Assembly (NCBI GenBank): GCA_025506515.1
Contig: CM046453.1
Span: forward strand, 2,066,001-2,130,000
Direction of reading: 5' to 3'
Length of the DNA stretch: 64,000 bases
From: Flaveria trinervia
Lineage: Eukaryota; Streptophyta; Magnoliopsida; Asterales; Asteraceae
Shown: positions 46,280-55,337 of the stretch, one piece after another
How the letters are laid out: each line of letters starts with the position of its first letter
Numbering within the stretch: position 1 is the first letter of the stretch
Program-made: the position numbers and the translations under genes
The notes under the pieces: model-generated
Seen by the model: only the letters and a program-made list of their open reading frames with translations
Told to the model about the DNA's origin: nothing
The model's database searches: none

Positions 46280-46672
46280 CTATCATAAGACAAAAATTTG
46301 AAGTTAGATAAACATAATAGGTCTAAATTATAAAATCAGCAGGATAAGTAATAAGTTTGAGAAAACCTTGTTGAATAACCATTTCAGCTGAAAATAAGAC
46401 CTATTAATGACAAAAAAATATTTAAAGGGGAAGTGATACCAAATGGAAGCCAACAAATATTATCACGACCTACAAAAGATTATAATTAAAGTGACAACCA
46501 AATACCTGTCGGTAATGGTTTTGGCTAAGTGATGTTCAGGTTTTTCAAGTTAACAAAATATTAAAAGTTGGATGCAGTACATGAGGTAAGTTACTCTTTG
46601 CTAGATTAGTGTTATAAGCTTTAACTTAAGTTCCAAATTTGATTTATCTGTGCTTATTTTGATTGATGTAGG

Positions 46673-47096
46673 TGTTAATTAAACTTTTGTATTGAAGGAA
46701 CCGATCGATGTCGTGTGGTCGGTCAAAAATATATATAAAGTGTCCTTAATCACCCTTAATAGTAAATGGTAAGAAGGGTGTTGAATCCATAGGGAATCAC
46801 ATAAGAAAGTGCTAGCAACGATTAAACTAAAAGAACTAAACATTGAAAAGTAAATTGTTTTATGGATTGATTTAAGAAATACTTTAATGAATGAAATAAA
46901 AGTTTGAGTTTTTAACAATTTTAGAGAAAAAGCAACCCACTTGGGGATTCAAGTTTGGCAAAGTTACAATTTTTCTTTAGTAAAACCTAATGGGAAGTCA
47001 TTAGTGATGACTTACACATGATAAGATCTAAGTGATAATTATGGATCAAATCTTAAAGTACCCTATTCACACAATTACCAATTTGAATAATGAAAT
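46673..47096 (-). mobile_element. Element E 3' LTR, distal part
   Basis: Terminal part of the E LTR up to the insertion of D. Includes a GAATCCATAGGGAATCAC stretch typical of this LTR type. Ends at GAAAT (47092-47096), duplicated at 59469-59473. Confidence 0.8.
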
Positions 47097-47149
47097 TGTT
47101 GGACCAAAAGAACCAATGAGCCAAGATCAGAAAACCTCTAAGTCCTACA

Positions 47150-47700
47150 TGATATCACAATAACTGCTGAAGGCTTCATCAGCAGTTTGACAAGTGCTGA
47201 AGACTTCAACAGCTGAAGATCAAGTACTGAAGACTTCAACAGCTGAAGACTAAAGTGCTGAAGCTCAACAGCTGAAGAATACAAGTGCTGAAGCTGAAGA
47301 CCAAAGTACTGAAGTACAACAGCTGAAGAGTCCACAAGTGCTGAAGATCAACAACTGATGTACAAAGTCTGAAGACAAAGACTGAAGACATCAGCTGATG
47401 ACATCTACTGAAGTCATCAGCTGATGAAACGTCTGAAGTTCAAGTCTGAAGACCAAGTGCTGAAGTTTCAGTAGTTTGTCACAACAGCTGAAGAGTACTT
47501 CTTCAGTAGTTGTGATATCAGTAGTTTTATGTTTTTACTTTCAGTAGTTTTGTAAAACGACTGAAGAGCTTGTTCTTCAGTCGTTGTAGTTTCAGTAGTT
47601 TCTTTTCAGTAGTTGTAGTAACTGATAACACTTAGTATTTTTGTGAGAAGATGTCAGCTGTTTTGACATCTTCAGTAGTTGTGTTTCAGTTGTTTAAATA
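47150..47700. repeat. GCTGAAG/CTTCAG dyad-rich stretch in the D LTR
   Basis: Over 20 copies of (A/G)CTGAAG and its complement CTTCAG(T/C), many as local palindromes (TGAAGACTTCA, CTTCAACAGCTGAAG). The 3' LTR has the same stretch. Sireviruses are known for conserved palindromic LTR motifs. Confidence 0.8.
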
Positions 47701-47709
47701 ATTCTGTTA

Positions 47710-47790
47710 GATGTCACTATCAAGTGACATCAGCAGACGTCACATCTCCTATATAAGGAATGTTCCACCACGACATTCCTATATAAGGGA
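47710..47790 (+). promoter_or_regulatory. LTR core promoter of D: dyad, ACGT element and twin TATA
   Basis: GATGTCACT (47710-47718) and AGTGACATC (47723-47731) form a perfect 9-bp inverted repeat. AGACGTCAC (about 47735-47743) has an ACGT core as bound by bZIP factors. TATATAA occurs at 47750-47756 and again at 47780-47786, in a 30-bp duplicated setting (CCTATATAAGG). In the 3' LTR the first TATA is changed to AATATAA while the second stays. The transcript would start about 30 bp downstream. Confidence 0.6.
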
Positions 47791-48000
47791 TGATTGACCT
47801 GATTGTATGTGTGACATTTTGCCACCACGAAAGCGTGTGATTGAATGAAATATTCTTTTTGCAGAAACTTTCTCTCTCTATAACTAATTCTGTTCATTGC
47901 ACTATCTTTGGTATTCTTGCTTGAATTGTGCTACTTAGTACTCTATTCCGCTGCTGAAATCATTCGAATCGATCAAACTAGATGCTGAGATCCTATCAAA

Positions 48001-48012
48001 TGGTATCAGAGC
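48001..48012 (+). other. Primer-binding site of D (initiator Met tRNA)
   Basis: TGGTATCAGAGC, the perfect complement to the 3' end of plant initiator Met tRNA, with a 2-base spacer after the LTR. Confidence 0.95.
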
Positions 48013-48207
48013 AGGTTAATTATTGATCGATCTAACAATTGATAATTGAAACTGCTCATTTGCTCTAAGTTTGATCGAACTAGCAAATTCGCACGAATCT
48101 GTTATAGAGATTGAAGTTCTGTCGCTTTTGGCTATTTTAATTGAGGTTCTTAGTGGTTTTGAGCTAAATTTGTTTTGCTTATTTTGAATTTGTCTGAATT
48201 TTCTAAA

Positions 48208-51051
48208 ATGACTACTCCTTCCAATGATCCTCACAATACTGGTTCCTCAACCAAGCCTCCAATACTGGTTAGGAGTGAGTATAACATATGGCAACGACGA
48301 ATGCTCCATCACCTGTCTGTTAACAGCTCAGGTTGTTGGACATCAGTGGTACATGGTCCAAACAAGCCTATGGTGAATAACCCGGAAACCAATCAAATGG
48401 TTCCGAAGAGGAGGGAGCAATACTCGGATGAGGATAAGAAATTGTTTGAGATTGATGCAAAAGCCTATAGAATTCTGGCCATGGCACTGCCCAATGAAAT
48501 CTATTCTGGGCTAATGCATTATGAAACTGCCCATGACCTCTGGAATGCCTTGAAAGAACAATTTGAAGGAACAGATGAGGTCTTGGCAAATAATAGAGAA
48601 ATCCTTGCCCAACAATATTAGACATTCTCTCATAGGAAGGGTGGGACACTGACTCAACAGTTTGAGCGGTTCTCTTGTTTGATCTCTGAATTAAAAATGG
48701 TCAAACATGAGTACACCAATAACCAGATGAATAACAGATTTCTCAAATCACTACCTGAGAGATGGGACACATATACTATTGTCCTATGCTCCAGTGCAAA
48801 TTTGGACAAACTATCTCTCACCCAACTCCATGGGAAATTGCTCACATTTGAGAGAGAGATAGAACAGAAACAAAAACTGTCATCATCTGGAAAGCTCACT
48901 GATGACTTTGTACCAGGCAACACTGCCTTGGTTGGTCATGAGTCAGAATATGCTTCATCTGAATGCCAGTATGATGAGCATATTGATTTCTCTTCAAACA
49001 CTTCTGATTCTACATTTGTGAGTGTTGACAGTCATTTTACTGGGTGTAATAATGACAATCTATGCTTCATCATGGATAATCTCAAGGGGATTGCTGATGA
49101 TGACTTAGAAATGGATATTTTGAGCCAAATGGCCTTGATAAATATCAGATCTCAGAAGTTCTACAAAAGAACTGGAAGAAAGTTCCCAGGACACTCTGGC
49201 AAAACCAAAGTTGGTTTTGACAAGAGTAAGTTGAGGTGTCACAAATGCCACAGGCTTGGACACTTTGCTAGAGAATGTAGATCATCTGGATCTAATTCTT
49301 CTGCACCCTTTGTGACTTTCCCTGGCAATAGTCAACAACACAGAGGGCAACATCCTGTCAATTCTGGTCATCATTCTCAACCACAATCTCCTGCATATTT
49401 TGTTCCTCATGGTCCAATGCCATATCCTTACCCTTGTTATTACATGCCACAAACCAGTCAGGTTCAAGCACCCATTGCTCAACAACCACATGCTCTTCCT
49501 GAGCCTCAACCATCTCAATCTCATCAACCTCCTTAACCTCAACAACATAGCTTCTTCACCCCTGGAGTTGTTGACTGGAGCAGTTTACCAGATGACATGT
49601 CTGGTCATGAACAACTGTTCACAGGTGCTGGTCAACATGGTGGTGACAGTCCTTTTGGGAATCTGGCACTTATGGCTCTGGAGTCTGTAGATGGATCATC
49701 CTCAAATGCCTCTTCATCACAGGTATCACAGGTATCCTCTGAGGCTAAGGCCAAATTATGTTCTGAAACATGCATAGCAGCATTTGCCTCTATTAGAGAA
49801 GCAAATGTAGCTTTAATTAATAAGAACATAGAGCTAGAAAAGATCATTTCCAAAAGAAAAGCTGAGTTTGAGTCTATACTTAAAGAGAAAAATGATGAGA
49901 TTTATAAACTTAAATGCCAAATCACTGATGATAAGGCTAGGGAAGAGGTACTTTTAGAAAAGTATAAAGACCTCAAAGAAACCCTTGCAGTCACCCAAGT
50001 AGAGTGTGATCGATGGGTACAGTCATGCAAAGGTTTTGAAATGCTTCTTAGTAAGCAATCAACTTCTAATGTGAAGTTTGGCATTGGTTATAATCACACT
50101 GCTCCTCCTACAGATTTTGCTTCAAGAGCAGAAGTGAAATCTAATGGAGAAAGCAATAACCAATCTACCTCATCATGTTATTCACTTTCTGATAGAGCAC
50201 CATCAGAAGTTGAAGTTAGTATTATTCCCTCATTGAACCTATCAACTGATCTTGATGGTTCAAATACTGACACTCACATGATCAAAGAGTTGATCAACTC
50301 AGGAGTTATTTCTGGAAGTCCTGAAAGGACTGGAGAGCAAGATTTAACACCTGAAGTTCAAACTCCAACTACTGTCAGCACTGAAGAGAAGAAAACTGTC
50401 AGTAGAAAGGGTTTGAAGACTACTAAAGAGGAAGTCAAGAAAGCAAATAGTGCTTCCAAAGTGCTGAAGAACAAGTCTTCAGTAGTTTCATTCTCTTTAG
50501 TTGATGATCAACATAAGATGAAGAAGAAACCATGTGAAATATGTGGTTTGTTCAATCATCTTACAGATGATTGTTGGTACAAAAGAGGATCCAAACTCAA
50601 ACATAAAGAGGAAATTAAAGAGAAAATGGTTAAAATGAAAACTGAGTTTGAAGCCACATTTGTACCAGCAACATCAAATCCTGTAACCCTTAAGTCCAAA
50701 ATGAAATCCAAAAAGGAAGGGGTTAAACAGGTAACAGCTGAGATTGCTCAAAAGAAGAAGGTGCAACATAGGAACTTATCAAACTCCAATGCCAATGTGT
50801 CTGAAGAGCTGAAGGCTTTATCACAAAATCAGACTCAACTGGTTATGATGGTTCAACATCTATTGGGAAGAGTTAACCAATTAGATGGTCCTATGTTGAA
50901 ACCACAGAAAAGGAGGTCCAAGCCAAAGGATTCCTCTTCTTCACCATCTTCTTCCTCTCAGGCTGTTGTTTCCAACAAACCTGTTAGTTTACCATCTGTT
51001 GATGAGAACAGGCCCAAAACCAAAAAGGTGTGGGTCTCAAAATCTAACTAA
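48208..51051 (+). pseudogene. Sirevirus gag (element D), two in-frame stops
   Basis: The ATG at 48208 (MTTPSNDPHNTGSS) is preferred over one 33 bp upstream, because the later Met starts the Ser/Pro-rich gag head. One frame runs to the stop at 51049-51051 with internal TAG (48619-48621) and TAA (49534-49536). It has the UBN2-type gag region (YNIWQRRMLHHL, YETAHDLWNALKEQFEG), a CCHC knuckle CHKCHRLGHFAREC (49237-49278), a Pro/Gln-rich linker, a coiled coil (KNIELEKIISKRKAEFESIL onwards, near 49820-50040), a second CEICGLFNHLTDDC (50533-50574) and a Lys/Ser-rich end. The long coiled-coil gag is typical of Sireviruses. Gag packages the RNA. Confidence 0.9.
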
Positions 51052-51068
51052 TTTGTTGTGTTTTGTAG
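51028..51068 (+). other. Intron-like 41-nt segment at the gag/pol boundary of D
   Basis: Begins GTGTGGGTCT, contains CTAAC and CTAAT, and ends TTTTGTAG. It spans the gag stop. Pol continues in the -1 frame relative to gag, and the flanks are in register if the 41 nt are skipped. The sequence resembles a plant 3' splice site, but 41 nt is shorter than usual plant introns. Programmed frameshifting or re-initiation are alternatives. Confidence 0.3.
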
Positions 51069-52370
51069 GGTTCTTCAACATGCCACAGAGGCATCTGGTA
51101 TGTAGACAGTGGAGGATCCATGCATATGACAGGAAACAGATCACTTCTTAATGACTACTCTCAAGGAAGGAAGGGGTTTGTGTCATTTGGCAATGATGCA
51201 AAGGGTTACATCATCGGCAAAGGCTTTGTTTCCAATGGGGAAATAAAGTTTGATGATGTTAACCATGTGGAAAATCTCAAGTACAATCTCTTGAGTGTCA
51301 GTCAAATGTGTGACAAAGGCCATGTTGCTTTTTTCACCAGTCAAAGTTGTCGGATTCTATCATCCAAAGTTCTAAGTTTGATTGATAAGGTGTTGGATGA
51401 ATACACACTCCTGAAGGCCAACAGGACAGGAAGAGTGTATGCCTTAGATCTTTTCAAGAAAATAGATCTCACAGGCCATCCTTGCCTATTTTCCAAGGCT
51501 TCCCCTCAAGAATCTACTCTATGGCATAGAAGGTTGGGTCATGTTAATCTCAAAAACATAAATCAGCTGATAAACCATGGTTTAGTAAGGGGACTGCCTA
51601 TGAAGGAGTACAAATGTGAAGATAACTGCACTGCTTGTTTAAAAGGAAAACAGCACAACGCTTCATTTCCCTCCATAGAAGAACCTAAGTCCACTGCCTG
51701 CTTACAGCTTCTTCACATGGATCTCTTTGGTCCGGTGAGAGTGATGAGTATGGCTAAGAAGAAATACTGTCTGGTAATTATGGATGATTACTCCAGATTT
51801 GTATGGACTTTCTTCTTGCATTCAAAGGATGAGGCAGCTCAGAAGATTATCAACTTTGTGTTATATGTTGAGAAGTAGTATTCCCTCTCAGTCAAGTGGA
51901 TTAGAAGTGATAATGGAACAGAATTCAGAAACAATACACTTGATGAGTTCTACCTCTCAAAGGGAATCAAGAGGCAGTTTAGCATCCCAAGAACTCCTCA
52001 ACAAAATGGAGTAGTGGAGAGAAAGAACAGGACCCTTATTGAAGCTGCAAGGTCCATGTTGGCTGATTCTGGACTGCCAATGACTTTTTGGGCTGAAGCT
52101 GTCAATACAGCTTGCTATGTACAGAATAGAGTTCTAGTAAATCAGAGGTTGATGAAGACTCCATATGAAGTTCTTCATCATTTGGCCCCTCTAATTTCAT
52201 TTTTCAGAGCTTTTAGGTGTCCTTGTTTCATTCTCAACACACGGGATCAACTCCAAAAATTTGATCCTAAGGTGGATGCAGGGTACTTTGTTGGTTATTC
52301 ATCAACTTGCAAAGCATACAGAGTCTTCAACTGCAGAACAAAGATGGTTGAAGAGACTCTAATGTTAAGT
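51069..52370 (+). pseudogene. Sirevirus protease and integrase (element D pol, first part)
   Basis: Protease motif WYVDSGGSMHMTG (DSG triad) is near 51096-51135, followed by the GAG-pre-integrase segment. The integrase zinc finger is WHRRLGHVNLKNINQLINHG with CTACLKGKQ. Core acids: Asp in HMDLFGPV, Asp in IRSDNGTEF and Glu in VVERKNRTLIE. An in-frame TAG lies at 51876-51878. The segment ends with DPKVDAGYFVGYSSTCKAYR, and the frame is lost near 52365. Protease processes gag-pol and integrase inserts the cDNA. Confidence 0.9.
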
Positions 52371-53640
52371 TTAATGAATCTCCAAAGGACAAGATTCCAC
52401 AAAGCCCTGTGGAGCTATTTGATTTGGACATACTGTAATATGTTCCTAATCAAACTTCTGCTGTTGCTCCTGTCAACAGTTCACCACCTGGTGGTACTGC
52501 TAGTGCTGCTGATATGATGATAGCAGTACTCACCTCTTCAGGTTTAGTGACCAACTGCCTGTGTCCTCTAAACCTGATGCTCCTGTAGCTTCGGTAGCTT
52601 CATCCACAACAAGGGCTGATGAGATTTCTGCATCTTCAACTTCATTTGAGTTGCCACCATCTACATGGTTTCAAGAGTCTACATCAACATCTGTTGCTGC
52701 TGAAGGTTCTACAAACACTTGCACTGATCTCATTGTTTATCCAGAGCTAAAGAATCACCCAATGTCTCAAATCATTGGTGATATCAATGCTGGAGTTTCA
52801 ACCAAAAGTCAATTGTCCAATTTCTGCTTCTATGCTCTCTTCATCAGTCAACTAGAGCCAAAGAATTATCATGTTGCACTTAGAGACAATGGCTGGGTTG
52901 AAGCAATGCAGCTTGAGCTTCTTCAGTTCAAAAAGCAGCAAGTGTGGGAGCTTATTCCTCTTCCCCCAGGTAAGTGTGCAATAGGCACTAAATGGGTGTT
53001 TCGAAATAAAACAGATGAAAATGGGCTTATTGTTCAGAACAAGGCCAGACTGGTTGTTCAGGGGTTTGCACAAGAAGAAGGTATTGATTATGATGAAACC
53101 TTTGCCCCTATAGCCAGACTGGAGGCAATTAGATTGTTCTTAGCCTATGCTGCACTCCACAATCTTAAAGTTTTTCAAATGGATGTTAAAGTGCATTTTT
53201 ATATGGTAAAATAAAAGAAGAAGTTTATGTGTGTCAACCACCAGGTTTTGAGGACAATAAACACCCAGAATGGGTATACAAGCTTGATAAGGCTCTTTAT
53301 GGTTGAAACAAGCTCCTAGATCCTGGTATGAGACATTATCTAACTTTCTTCTGCAAAATAATTCACTAGAGGCTCCATAGATAAAACTTTATTTATTAAG
53401 AAGGTGGATCAGCATAAGCTACTTGTTCAAATTTATGTTGATGATATTATATTTGCATCCTCTGATCCCTAGTTGTGTGATGATTTTACAAAATTAATGC
53501 AAATGAAGTTTGAAATGAGTGCAATGGGAGAATTACAGTTCTTTCTAGGCTTGCAAATCAAACAAAAAGCTGATGAATTTTCATTCATCAGTCTAAATAT
53601 ACAAAAGATCTTTTAAATAAGTTTGATTTACAAAACTGTA
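52370..53640 (+). pseudogene. Sirevirus reverse transcriptase (element D)
   Basis: After a low-complexity Ser/Thr linker (52550-52750) come LEPKNYHVALRDNGWVEAMQ, WELIPLPPGKCAIGTKWVF, NKARLVVQGFAQEEGIDY, FAPIARLEAIRLFLAYAA and QMDVK. A frame change near 53195 follows, then VYVCQPPGFED, the LDKALYGLKQAPRSWYE-like block and the catalytic YVDDIIFASSD (53434 onwards). Stops at 53472-53474 and shifts near 53300, 53370 and 53580 break it. The YVDD active site itself is intact. Confidence 0.88.
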
Positions 53641-54378
53641 AGCCCTGTTCTACTCCCATGTGCAACACCACACAATTGGATGTTGATCAGAAAGGTAAAG
53701 CTGTTGATGAAGCGCTTTACAGATGTATGATTGGGTCCTTGATGTATTTAACAGCTTCTAGACCAGATATTATGTTTGCTACATGTGTTTGTGCTAGATT
53801 TCAGGCTGCACCTAAAGAGTCTCATCTGATTGCAGTCAAGAGGATCTTTAGATATTTGCAAGGTACACAATCTCTAGGTTTATGGTATTCCACTAGGCAC
53901 TCTTGCAAATTAGTTGCTTTCTCTGATAGTGACTATGCAGGGTGTAAGTTGACTAGGAAATCAACTTCTGGTGGATGTCAATTCCTAGGCAACTGTTTGA
54001 TTTCTTGGCAGAGTAAGAAACAAACATATGTTGCTACATCCACTGCTGAAGCCGAGTACATTGCTGCTGCAAGTTGTACATCCCAAGTACTCTGGCTTCA
54101 GAATCAACTTTTGGATTATGGCATTACAGAGACTAAGACTCAGTTATTAATGGATAGTGCTTCAGCTCTTTGCATTGTCAAAAATCCAGTCCAGCACTCT
54201 AGGACCAAACATATAGAAATTAGACATCATTTTATAAGAGATTGTTTTGAAAAAGGGTCTAATTAATCCTATGTTTGTGCCTAGTGCTGATGAGCTTGCA
54301 GACATTTTTACTAAGCCTTTGGATAGTTCAACTTTCCACAACCTGGTGTTAAGGCTTGGTATGCTGCAGCTAGAATAA
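53640..54378 (+). pseudogene. Sirevirus RNase H (element D)
   Basis: Reads YRCMIGSLMYLTASRPDIMF, VKRIFRYLQGTQSLGLWY, then RNase H: AFSDSDYAGCKLTRKSTSGG, CQFLGNCLISWQSKKQT, ATSTAEAEYIAAASC, RTKHIEIRHHFIRDCFEKG. A frame change near 54262 separates the tail ELADIFTKPLD, which stops at about 54378. This is longer and better kept than the RNase H of element S. Confidence 0.9.
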
Positions 54379-54529
54379 GTGACAACTACTGATGATCTCA
54401 GTAATAAGTACTGATGATCATTGGTAACCATGTCACATATAAGTATTGATGAGTTCTTTTACCTTAGTTGTTTTTATAACTACTGAAGGCTAAATGCCTC
54501 ACAAGTACTGAAGTACTTTATCTATTCTA

Positions 54530-54696
54530 AACTACTGATGTAGTTACAACTACTGATGTAGTTACAACTACTGATGTAGTTACAACTACTGATGTAGTTA
54601 CACTACTGATGTAGTTACAACTACTGATGTAGTTACAACTACTGATGTAGTTACAACACTGATGTAGTTACAACTACTGATGTAGTTACAACTACT
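54530..54696. repeat. 18-bp dyad repeat AACTACTGATGTAGTTAC, nine copies
   Basis: Nine units, three of them shortened by 1-2 bp. Each contains AACTAC and GTAGTT around TGAT, so every unit is a potential hairpin. It sits directly after pol, in the spacer before the extra ORF, where element S has its GTCGTGCGAC array. Confidence 0.95.
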
Positions 54697-54859
54697 AAAA
54701 TCAGTAAAAACATATAAGTACTGACGTCCTATGAAACACATGAAAAGCAGATGAAAAGTCTGATGAGTAAGTGTTGAGGACAGTATGAAACAGCTGAAAA
54801 GCTAAGAATTGACGAAAACAGCTGATGAGTAATTTCTCTTCAGTTGTTTCTACAACTGC

Positions 54860-55250
54860 TATTTCTAAAACAACTGAAGCAAGACCACAGTCTTCAGTAG
54901 TTTCACAACCACTGATAACTAATTTAGTATTAGTTGTTTACAACAACTGATGGCAAAACCAATGTCTTCAGTAGTTTCACAACTACTGATGACAAACACC
55001 AAGTCCTCAGTTGTTTACATCATATGAAGTCAAAACCACGACCTTCAGTAGTTTCACAACTACTAATGGTTAACACCAAGACTTCAGCTGTTTCAACGTC
55101 TGATGGTCAAAACCAAGTCTTCAGTTGTTTTATAACACCTGATGACAACACCACCACTGTCAGTCGTTTTAAACCTCTGAAGGTTAATACCACGTCATCA
55201 GTAGTTTCAAACAGCTGATGACCACACCAAAACCTTCAGTATTTTTCTTT
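54860..55250. repeat. Degenerate CTTCAGTAGTTTCACAACTACTGATG repeat stretch
   Basis: About eight irregular copies of a 40-55 bp unit built of TCTTCAGTAGTTTC and ACAACTACTGATG with AAACACCAAG. The words are the same as those of the D LTR and of the 18-bp array, so the spacer and LTR share a motif vocabulary. Confidence 0.75.
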
Positions 55251-55272
55251 CAGCCTTTTCCTCTCCCAACCC

Positions 55273-55280
55273 TATAAATA
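55273..55280 (+). promoter_or_regulatory. TATA box of the extra ORF in D
   Basis: TATAAATA in CCCTATAAATACC, followed by a pyrimidine-rich initiator region (TGTCTTCTTCTCC) and, 58 bp downstream, the ATG at 55338 in AACATGG context. This is the layout of an ordinary plant core promoter placed inside the element. A second copy of CCCTATAAATACCTGTCTTCT is at 55609-55629. Confidence 0.55.
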
Positions 55281-55337
55281 CCTGTCTTCTTCTCCAACGT
55301 TCCATTAGCCGTTCTTCTGACCTTCATACTTTCAAAC

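Larger units (their letters stand above)
47097..47998 (+). mobile_element. Element D 5' LTR (902 bp)
   Basis: The left half is rich in short words AACAGCTGAAG and CTTCAGTAGTTG (47150-47700), which pair with each other. The right half has the promoter elements listed separately. Ends CCTATCA, then AA and the PBS. Confidence 0.95.

Noticed and set aside
47138..47335. Minus-strand frame rich in Ser/Leu/Gln in the D LTR (again at 58608-58805)
   Set aside because: It is the reverse of the CTGAAG-word stretch, present in both LTRs. No gene evidence.
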